Source: Cryptomeria japonica
Taxonomy: Eukaryota > Streptophyta > Pinopsida > Cupressales > Cupressaceae
Assembly: GCF_030272615.1 (NCBI RefSeq)
Contig: NC_081413.1
Coordinates: 188,322,669 to 188,386,668, forward strand
Reading direction: 5' to 3'
Length of the DNA stretch: 64,000 nt
The notes under the pieces were generated by a model. That model ran no database searches and was not told the origin of the DNA. It worked only from the letters and a program-made list of their open reading frames with translations. Positions 55,616 through 64,000 of this stretch are shown one piece after another. The stretch's first letter is position 1; the number at the start of each line of letters is the position of its first letter. The position numbers and the translations under genes were made by a program.

Positions 55616-57075
55616 TGTTGGCATATGATGAAGTAGTGATAATGTATGTTATCATTGATGTCAATAAGTGCTCAAGTAGGTGAACCAATATGAAGATCAG
55701 AAGTAGTTATGGTCAACCGGGATGGAGTGGACCGGTGTCGGGGTTCACTAAGTGTGACTATCGATTGGTAGTCTCAGTTCAGCTCTAGGGTTACCGGTTT
55801 GGCTTGTGCGGTGCAACTGATGATGTTTTGTGACTAGATTAGTTAAGGAATAAGGATAAGGATGGAGATTCCACATCAGCTGTGTGCAGGTGAAGGATTT
55901 ATTTGTGGTTCTTGTATGTGAAGATTGAATGCATTGAATGCCTACCTTGGGAATGAGCGTTTTACTTAGCGGTGTGTGAAGAGCGCGTGATGGGTTATTG
56001 ATTTTCAGATGCAGTGAAGATGGGTTATTGATTTTCAGATGCAGTGAAGATTGGACGATGCAAAATGCTTTGAGATCTGTTTTAGATTGTTTCATTCTAT
56101 GTAATTTGTTTGGATGGTCAGGATTGGACCGCTTGTAAGTGTAAACTTGAAATATTTAGGGTTTAGGGTTTATGCTACCGACCTAGTTGTTGTCTATAAG
56201 GTTGATGAGTTTTGTTATTGTAGTGGTTGGTAAAAGTTGTATTTGTGTCCGCATGTTGGAGATTTGATACTTGCCAAACCAGAGTGAGGAATTTGCAGAG
56301 TGTGATTGTAGAAGAGAGGAACTGAAAAGGATCTGCCTTAGCAAGAAGTGTTGTTATCAAATCAGAGTGTCTTACCTGTTATCTTCTAACCATTTCAACA
56401 AAAGGTAAATCCCTTGACTGGGTAGCTTTAACAGGCTTTGTTGTAAATCTTCTAAGCAAGTGGCTCAAGTTCATTGAGTTATTTAAATCCTCTAGCGAGG
56501 TAACTCTTAACAGGGTTTCAACCTTTAACAGGGTATATAGACATCTCTTAACTGGGTGATCCCTAACAGGAACGGTTCCTAACAAAACCTTTATTGTAAA
56601 GTCTTTAACCAGACTAGGCTCCTAATAGAGTGGACTTCAAAAGAGTTCACAAACAAGCTTGTGGGTATTCATCCCCACCGTGGTTTTTCCCATTTGGGTT
56701 TCCATGTGAAAAATCTGTGTGTTATGGGTTGTAAGTTTTTCATGTGATGATTGTGTGATTTTAATTAAGTTAGATATGCATGCAGTGTTAAATGGTTGTG
56801 GTATTATTGATACAACTCATGCATGATTATATCGGTGAAGTAGTCATCAAGATTTGAGATCTGTTGAATGTTGTCTGAAGCATTTTTGTTTAACCAATTT
56901 AGCTATTTGAAGTATTTCTGTTTAACTGGTATTGCTATGGTTAAGTACAGTGGTGAAGACAACCAGTTAGTTGTGTTTTAATATGATAAAGTGTTAAAGC
57001 ATTTTTTGTGTGTACTGATTCACCCCCCCCTCTCAGTACTGGTTAGGACCTTAGTAGTTCATCATTATTCATCAG
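55616..57075 (+). mobile_element. Solo LTR H, 1460 bp, copia type
   Basis: Flanked by GTGTA at 55611-55615 and 57076-57080. Begins TGTTGGCATATGATG and ends CATTATTCATCA. The string CACCCCCCCCTCTCAGTACT near 57022 is typical of the 3' part of plant copia LTRs, which sets the plus orientation. Inserted into the integrase gene of gypsy-2. A 33-bp direct repeat (TGATGGGTTATTGATTTTCA) occurs at about 55988 and 56021. Confidence 0.85.
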
Positions 57076-58073
57076 TGTACACATTTTTCATCAATCATAT
57101 CAAGTTGTTGAAGACGTTGTTCCTTATAAGAATTATCATCAATTATCCCCTTAAGAGAAATTATTAGTGAAGGAATCTCTAACTCCAAAGGCATAATTGT
57201 GTTAGCTCGGTAAACAAGATTATAAGGAGTTGTACTCGTAGTTATGCGAACACATTGAATAGGCCCAAAAAGCATATGTCAACTGAGTATGCCAATGTGA
57301 TGCCAACCCTTACCATGCTGATTTACAATCTTATGAAGAATTTGTTAAATAATTTGATTAGAAGCCTCAACTTGATCATTTGATTGAGGGTAATATGGAG
57401 TAGAAAAGCGATGTTGGATATGAAATTTCCCTAGGAACTTATTCACATCTTTGTTCTTCAATGAGGTACCATTTTCAAAAATCAAAGTGGAAGGTATACC
57501 AAATCGAGAAATTATACTATCTAGAATGAATTGGTAGATTACATCAGTGGTAGTGGAGTGAAGAGGAACAACCTCTACCCACTTCGTAAAACAATTTGTG
57601 GCAATGAGAATGAAAGTATGTCCGTGTGATGAAGGGGAAATTTTACCAATAATATCTAAACCCCATAGTGAAAAGGGCCAAGAGGCAACTTGGGACCTAT
57701 GTTCATAAGCAGGAGCATGGATAAAAAAAATATGTTGTTGGCATTGATGACTTTTTGACAAAAGAAAAAGAATATATTTCCATATTTTTTCTATAGTATC
57801 CCATTCAAAGTGCACCAAATATTTCCCACCAAAATTCCCCCCGCAAGCACCCAAATGTGCTTCCTCAAGAGCAATGGGAATCCCAATCTTGTTGAGACAA
57901 CGAAAAAGAAGGCCATTATAACCCCTTCTATAAATAACGTTGAAAAGAATGATGTATCTTACAACAAGCTTATGTATTAGAGTTCTAGTGTTCTTGTAGA
58001 ATCTGGAAAGGTACCATTGGCCAAATATTGAATGATATAAGAATACCATTGACCAGGATCTAAAGGATAACAT
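57076..58073 (-). pseudogene. gypsy-2 integrase (zinc finger and core)
   Basis: The minus strand encodes YNGLLFRCLNKIGIPIALEE, HLGACGGNFGG, SQVASWPFSLWGLDIIGKI, NCFTKWVEVVPL, RFGIPSTLIFENGTSLKNK, YYPQSNDQVEASNQ and, after a stop near 57345, PYNLVYRANTIMPLELEIPS and DDNSYKEQRLQQLDMIDE. This is the order H2C2-like region, rve core and post-core of Ty3/gypsy integrase. Catalytic-site residues are partly altered (FEN for the usual (D)N after the beta strand). It would insert the element DNA; it is inactive here. Confidence 0.85.
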
Positions 58074-58331
58074 GAGTCCACTTCACTAGAACTATCAATA
58101 ATAGCAGGTAAGTTTAGTTTGTGAATGATGAATTGATAACCATAGAAGGATCATCAAGGGATATAAGGTAAGTTGGACTTGCCATAGAATCTGCATGTCG
58201 ATTGTCCTTTTGAGGGATAGGATCTATGGTATAAGAAAGAAACTTATTTACAATGGCAAGTCCAAGTTATAGTATTGTGAAAGCTTATTTTGATTAGCTT
58301 GATATGCTCCCATAACTTGTCTTATAATCAA

Positions 58332-59030
58332 TTATGGATCACCATATATACATAAATGTTGAATGTTAAAGGATAAAGCCACTTTTAAACCAACAATAAG
58401 GGCTTTGTACTCAATGATATTGTTAGTACATAGGAAATTGAGACGATAGGCTAAAGGGATTGGTTTTCTTGAAGGTGGTGTCAAAATAACACCGACGCTT
58501 GAACTAGTTCGACACTTAGATACATAAAAGTACAAATCCCAAGTATTATCAATATCTAGGGGGATAACAAAGTCATCTAGAAATGAATCCTGATTAGGTG
58601 AATTAAGAGGAGAAGGAGCATCAACCAAATGATCGATTAAAGCTTGTCCTTTGATTTCTTTTTGGGAAACAAACTTAAGGTGAAATTTAGTTAACAACAA
58701 AAACCATTTTGCTAAGCATCTTGAAAAAGTATTTTTAGAAAAGAGATGTTTTAAGGGATCAAATTTGATAATGACATGTGTCTCAGTGTTCAAAAGATAA
58801 TGTCTTAGCTTTTGAGTTGGAAAAACACCAGTAAGACACATATTTTTAATTGCAATGTATCATACCTCAAAATTGAGTAAAGTGTGATTTATATAATAAA
58901 CCAGATATTATTTACCATCATTATTATGTTGTGCCAATAAATCTATGAGAGCATGAGAAGAAGCAGTGGTATAATGAAGAAAAGGTTGACTACGAATAAC
59001 AAGTTGCGAAATAGGAGGATTAGCCAAAGA
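58332..59030 (-). pseudogene. gypsy-2 RNase H region
   Basis: Reads LFSKNTFSRCLAKWFLLLTK, IKGQALIDHLVDAPSPL, FYVSKCRTSSSVGVIL and FLCTNNIIEYKALIVGLKVA. The upstream part (YYINHTLLNFE and LTGVFPTQKLRHYLLN) is the RT-RNase H connection. Catalytic acidic residues of the first RNase H motif are not preserved in this copy. Several stops. Confidence 0.8.
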
Positions 59031-59990
59031 AAGTTTCAAATCTTCAAAATATTTTTTGACAATCCATATTCCATCAAAAGGTAGTATCTTTCTTAAGCAA
59101 TTGAGTAAGAGAGAAAGTTTGATCTACAAGTTGTGAAAAAAACCTACGAATAGCTTGAATTTTTCCTTGTAAACTTCACAATTGAAATATATTTTGAGGT
59201 GGCATGCTTACAATGGAATCTATTTTTTTTGTATCCACTTCAATACCAGGATGCAAAATAATGAACTCTAATAGTTATCGACTATCCACACCAAAAACAC
59301 ATTTTCAAGGATTCAAGTGCATGTTGTATTTACGAATTTGTTCAAAAATTTGGCAAAGGATCCTAACATGGTCTTGACAAGAGATAGACTTAAATATGAT
59401 ATCATCAACATAATCTTCCAATATTTTATGCATATAATCATGAAATATAAGAGTCATAGCGCGTTGATAGGTGGGACCAACGTTTTTCAACCCGAAAGGC
59501 ATCACAACCCCCAAAAATGTAACCCAAGGAGTTGTAAAAGAAATTTTATATTTCAACATTTGATTGTATCCAGAAAAGCCATCCATGAAAGATAACAAAG
59601 CATGAACATTCGTAGAATAAAATATATATCAATATTCAAAAGCAAAAAATCACGTTTCAAAGAAGCCTTATTGAGATCTTGAAAGTCAATGAACATCCTA
59701 ATATTGTTATTAGGTTTGGCAACAACAACAATATTTGAAATCTAGGGAGAGTAATCAAGAGAGAAAATGAAGCTAGCTTCTAGAAGTTTTTCTATTCCAG
59801 CTTTGACAAGCAAGACTATTTTGGGGTTCATTTTCCTAATTTTCTACTTCATGGGTTTAGCATCAGGAATCAACACAATGTTATGAGTCACAATCTTAAG
59901 GTCAATTCCAGACATATCTCAATAGATCCAAGCAAATATTTTAGGGAACTCACGTAATAATGAAGAATATTAATCTTGCTCATTATTGCT
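59031..59990 (-). pseudogene. gypsy-2 reverse transcriptase
   Basis: The minus-strand reading shows ASFIFSLDYS, VVAKPNNNIRMFIDFQDLNK, MDGFSGYNQM, FLGVVMPFGLKNVGPTYQRA and LEDYVDDIIFKS. The YVDD catalytic box is encoded at 59412-59401. A thumb/connection part follows with IQAIRRFFSQLVDQTFSLTQ. The domains are in order for a Ty3/gypsy RT, but frameshifts and stops interrupt it between 59600 and 59760 and near 59280. Confidence 0.85.
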
Positions 59991-60307
59991 TAAACACTTC
60001 TCGATCTTTATGATTTCCTCCTAATTGTATGGATCCATTTTAATGTCAATGGAATCACTCACAAGAATATTACTTTGTTGGGGAACATCCATTGGTTGAG
60101 GAAATTCATGAATCATCTCTTCCGTATCACCTCCTAATTCAGTGTCTTTCCCAAAGTATGCCTCAACATTTAAACAATAAGGAAATCTATGATTATGATC
60201 GTAATGAGGAAGATTATCATAGAATCCTAAAAAATCAGCCAAGGAATTATTAGAAGAAAAGATATCAAGGGAAGGCAGTTAGTCATAATTAATTAAGTGA
60301 GGATGCA

Positions 60308-60715
60308 TTAAAGAAAGGGAACTGGAGGAAAATATGACATTGATATTAGAGATGGTCTCTTAGATGCTTTGGTGGGCTTAGAGGGATTATAGACAAGGCC
60401 AAAAGATGCCTCATGAATATGACTCTCTAAAGGAGCTTTTATCCCTTGTTCACTTGTGCTACAACCATTGCCATTATATCCACTTTTATCGAGGATGTGG
60501 AAACCAGGACCATAAAGAGAAGACATTTTTGTAAGGGAAGGTAGGGCCTTATATGTCTCAATGTCATAAGTAGATGAAGTAGAAGAAGTATCTTCAGGAG
60601 GAGACGGTGACTCATCTTGAGTGATAGAAGAATAAGGAGTACTTGAAGAAGATTTAGAATCAGATGAGGTTTGCAAACAAGCTTGTAAATTGGTATCAAT
60701 GTACAAAGTATGCAT
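60308..60715 (-). pseudogene. gypsy-2 G-patch-like spacer between PR and RT
   Basis: The open 135-residue stretch has a Ser/Thr/Pro-rich first half and then YGPGFHILDKSGYNGNGCST followed by EQGIKAPLESHIHE. The spacing GxGF..L.K.GY.G.G.G matches the G-patch motif reported in some plant gypsy polyproteins between protease and RT. G-patch domains bind RNA or RNA helicases. Confidence 0.6.
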
Positions 60716-60825
60716 CTCGTTGTTATAACAGAATTTGACTTGACGATGAAGAGAAGAAGGGACAACTTGTGTACTATGAATCCAAGGTCATCCTAACAAA
60801 ATATTGTAAGGCTATCATGCATGAC

Positions 60826-61450
60826 TTAAATAGGTGTACTTAAAATAAAATGTCCTACCTTAATAGGAAAGGTTATATTACCTAAAGAAGTTCTAGCAAC
60901 ATTGTCAAAACCATTTATAGAAAAAGATTTGGGTTTTATAAGAGAAGTATCCACATTAATCTTATGCAATAAATCAATTATACAAAGATTAAGGCTAGAT
61001 CCATGGCCCAAAAGTGTTTCTCTTATAACATTACTATTAATAAGGACAACAATCATAAGTGAATCACATCGATTTTGAATTTCCTTAGAAGGTAACTCAT
61101 CCTCTGAGAATGCAATTTGAGCTTTAGGTGTTTTCATAGATTCAATAAAAGAAGCCATATTATTAGGTGCCACTGCGGGTGGAACGTCTAAGTTATTTAA
61201 AGCATCTTGTAACATTACATGATGTATGGATGAATTTTGAATCAAATCCCACAGGTAAACCTTGGCGGGAGTAGCTTTAAGCTATTCAATAAGATCATAC
61301 TCTTTACCAAGATTTTGTGATAAACAAGGTGTTGGTGGAAGTATTGGTTGAGAAGAAGGAATAACTGAAAGAGGATTATGATGCCTATTGTTTCTTGTAT
61401 TGTAGGTATGGGAAACCAAATTATAACTCTCCCATGTGATTCGAATGGTA
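60826..61450 (-). pseudogene. gypsy-2 gag end and protease
   Basis: Reads GKEYDLIE then ALNNLDVPPAVAP, KAQIAFSEDELP, VVLINSNVIRETLLGHGSSL and INVDTSLIKPKSFSINGFDN. The arrangement is that of the retropepsin-like region of plant gypsy elements. The expected D-(S/N)-G-S active site reads HGSS, so it is mutated. The reading crosses a frame boundary at 61242. Confidence 0.7.
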
Positions 61451-61479
61451 GGACCATTCTGAGGAACATTGTATACATT

Positions 61480-61617
61480 CTTAGTAATATTCCAGTACTC
61501 TTCTCCAATGCATCTCAAATGACATTGCGTCCGGCTTTTCAAGAGAGTGTAGTTCGTTCCATTAAATCTAGAACTATCCTTCTTGAAAGAAAAGGTTGTC
61601 ATCCTAGATCTCCTCAA
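61480..61617 (-). pseudogene. Copia gag start
   Basis: The minus strand reads TTFSFKKDSSRFNGTNYTLL followed by KSRTQCHLRCIGEEYWNITK, the start of a plant copia gag (RFNG.NY.LWKSRM...L...). It follows the primer site at 61640-61658 and LTR 61659-63029. It switches to gypsy-2 sequence near 61450-61480, so the copia element is truncated here. Confidence 0.65.
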
Positions 61618-61637
61618 GTGGTCAAGCTACTTTCAAA

Positions 61638-61658
61638 GGATCTAGCTTTGATTCCAAT
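61638..61658 (-). other. Copia primer-binding site
   Basis: Directly after the LTR end (...TTGCCAACA) the minus strand reads ATTGGAATCAAAGCTAGATC, a mutated form of the initiator-Met-type TTGGTATCAGAGC. Confidence 0.6.
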
Positions 61659-63029
61659 TGTTGGCAACAATGCAACAAATTGAGAGGGGGGGGTGGAATT
61701 AGTTTGCACAAAAATTGACTGCAACTTAAACCTCAAAACAGATTTGATAATTAATAGTTAAAGAATGAAACAACTCCACATGAATAACACATAACACCAA
61801 TATTTTTGGCATGTAAAACCTAGTCAAGGGAAAAACCACAGTGAGAACCTACCCACAATGAGATAATACCCTATTAGGAGTAAATGAAAATATTACAATG
61901 GGGAATGCACATGCATTCAGTAACACTGCGTAGAACTTACTGCTCAAAATGAGAAACCTAGAAAGGCTACAACCTTAAGGGAAGGCTCACTGCCTTACAG
62001 GAAGTCTCACTGAATTACAAAAGCATTCAGACAACAATCCGGATTACATGAACTCTAAAAATAACATCTCCATATGCCTGAGTACAACTCCGGTTAAGCA
62101 CACAGTCTTCTCTGCAACACTTCTTCTCTCCTTCACACTTCTGAAAGATCAAATCACTTGTTCGCACATCCAAATCGATCACACACTTGTAGATACAATG
62201 TAGACATACATCCTACATGATTATTACATTTATTTATACAAACCATCTACCCCTGAAATATAGGTCGACTAAACCCTCATTACAAATTATAAAATAATAA
62301 CCTCACATGCTACACAATATATGCAGACCAAAACAATGTCGGCTAAGACATATTCTGGACCCAAATCAATACCGCAAATATGAAACACCTCCAATACTTA
62401 TGCCTCGATCATCCGCGACATGCTACAACACCAAGACTGCCACATAACACAAAGAATGCCACCAGACAAAGAACATATTCAATAATGCACACAATAATCA
62501 ATGTGGACCACCAATACACATAGAAGATGATATAGAGACACTCACAAGCAACGTGAATCACACCACAACAACCGCAACAACTCGGATTACAAGAAACATC
62601 ATTATCTCTCTACCGGAGCTCAAGAATACCATCATAACTGACTGTCAACCTAAAATATTTGCTTGTGGATATCCAAATCATGAAAAAATTGAACTGAGGG
62701 CACACATCAACATCCAGAACACATCCCACACATCTGCAACAAAATATATAGCAATTTCGGAGCAATATGGAGCATAAACCATAATACCTTATAACATGAA
62801 CAACTAAATAACAACCTCAATATTGGATCACAAAACTCAATCAAAACATCATGCAAACCTCTGCAAATGGAAATGAACCATCTACAGACACCATACCAGA
62901 AACCCTTTAATCCACATCACCTCATCTACAACACATAGGCTAAACCAACTCATCCAACCAAACTACAATATAGGAATACACAAAATAATATGTTGACATC
63001 AATGAAAACACATCAACCAATATCCAACA
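61659..63029 (-). mobile_element. Copia LTR, 1371 bp
   Basis: On the minus strand starts TGTTGGATATTGG at 63029, directly after a polypurine tract (AAAGAGGGAGAT, 63041-63030), and ends TTGCCAACA at 61659. A CCACCCCCCCTCTCAATTTG string sits close to its 3' end, as in other copia LTRs. It has a pol end on one side and a primer site plus gag on the other, so one LTR appears shared by two head-to-tail elements. Confidence 0.75.
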
Positions 63030-63367
63030 ATCTCCCTCTTTGGAATTGATGGCAACATATGAATGTGAAAAACAATCAATGCAAAGAAAGAAACAACTCA
63101 TAACAATCTCCCTCAAAATTATAAGTATCAGCTCCCCAAATACCTCAAAAATAATTTAGGGTTTTTCACATGCTTCTCTCCCCCTTTGACATTAATGACA
63201 AAGGCTCAAGAATCAGGATTCCCTCTCCTTTGAATTAGATTCACAACTCTGAACATCTGAACTCAACACCAACACTGACTACTCCCTCTGAGTAGCAAGC
63301 TCACTCATCAATCCAGAGCATAAAATATCTTTGTGAAGTTCATCGGCCTGATGCAAATCCATGCATC
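63030..63367 (-). other. Polypurine tract and spacer before the copia LTR
   Basis: 63030-63041 is the polypurine tract. The remaining ~320 bp between it and the end of pol hold no coding motif; two more CTCCCTC-type tracts occur (63108, 63221). Confidence 0.6.
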
Positions 63368-64000
63368 TTAGTTCTCATCAGGAGGAGCAATCACCCCTAT
63401 ATTCTCTTTGAGATACTCAAAAATATCTTTAGGCAAAGGCTTTGTAAAGATATCTACAATTTGTTCCTTCATAAATACATACTCCAATCTGACTTCTTTC
63501 TCATTCACCTTCTCTCTCAAGAAATGAAATTTGATTGATATATGTTTTGTTTTGGAATGCAACACATGGTTCTTTGAAATATTCATAAAAATTGAATTAT
63601 CATAGTATATATCAATAGGCTCATCATAAATAACTCCTATATCCTTCAACATTTACTTCATCCAGATTACCTGAGTATAATTGCTAGCAACAACAATGTA
63701 TTACACTTCTGCAGTAGATAAGGAAATAACATGCTGCTTCTTGCTCACCCAAGACACCAACTTCTTACCCAAAAAAAATGTACCACCAGTAGTACTCTTT
63801 CGGTCATCAATATCAACTGCCTAATCATCATTTGTAAAAGCACTCAAAGTAAAGTCATCATTCTTGGAATAGCACAAACCAAAATCAACCGTCCCTTTCA
63901 AATATCTAAATATCCTTTTTATAGCAATAACATGAGATTCCTTAGGATCAACTTGAAATCTAGCAACATGACACACACCATTCATTATATCAAGTCTAGT
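63368..64000 (-). pseudogene. Copia pol C-terminus (RNase H)
   Basis: The open stretch 63368-63652 reads IYYDNSIFMNISKNHVLHSK, TKHISIKFHFLREKVNEKEV and EQIVDIFTKPLPKDIFEYL, the classic end of plant copia RNase H. Upstream, to the window edge, other frames give SWVSKKQHVISLSTAEV and similar RNase H strings with stops. The domain removes RNA from the hybrid during reverse transcription. It continues beyond the right edge. Confidence 0.85.

Overview
The window looks like intergenic and intronic DNA from a large, repeat-rich seed-plant genome, most likely a gymnosperm such as a conifer. That assignment is an inference from the density of nested LTR elements and the scarcity of host exons. Only one host-gene piece is convincing: the terminal exon of the Rab geranylgeranyltransferase alpha subunit (leucine-rich-repeat end) at 34592-34977 on the plus strand.

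The left third is one stack of insertions. A Ty3/gypsy element on the minus strand (gypsy-1) has its LTR at 20933-~22680, gag at 19243-20605, protease pieces at 2293-3032 and 530-988, and RNase H at 49-430. It is split by element E (3038-19237, TSD TATAC). E carries twelve 34-bp hairpins and is itself interrupted by elements A (~3169-9430, minus) and B (11024-18787, plus, TSD ATGGC).

A second stack at 24325-32489 is a Russian doll. Element C (TSD GGACG/GGACA) contains a 334-bp TRIM (LTRs 26944-27078 and 31419-31553, TSD TTGGG), and the TRIM contains element D (27117-31387, TSD GGCTC).

A, B, C and D are one family. They begin TGTTG, share a CCCCATTTGCAATGGGG-type palindrome near the 5' end, and carry a long 5' region filled with a regularly spaced array of short motifs. 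Next come a TATA box (clear in B and D) and an ORF for a ~1,070-residue protein of unknown function, intact only in B. After the ORF come a telobox palindrome AAACCCTAATTAGGGTTT, a second TATA box, and a 3' end that is CAACA in B and D. No LTR duplication is visible inside any copy, but the 5-bp target duplications and the promoter/polyA order suggest very large solo LTRs that carry an ORF. This family, its 166-bp-period hairpin arrays, and the TRIM whose 135-bp LTR carries a tRNA-like sequence are the most unusual items here.

The right half is further retroelement debris. It includes LINE RNase H and zinc-finger remnants (22800-24320), copia LTR/PPT junctions (37939, 39140), a copia LTR with PBS and a gag start (41022-42306), and solo LTRs at 45488-46287, 46827-48052 (TSD AACAT) and 55616-57075 (TSD GTGTA). 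A decayed plant-mobile-domain-like frame lies near 52391-52951. A nearly full-length but decayed gypsy pol lies on the minus strand at 55385-61450 (PR, G-patch, RT, RNase H, integrase). A copia element on the minus strand ends the window, and its LTR (61659-63029) sits between a pol 3' end and a PBS/gag start.
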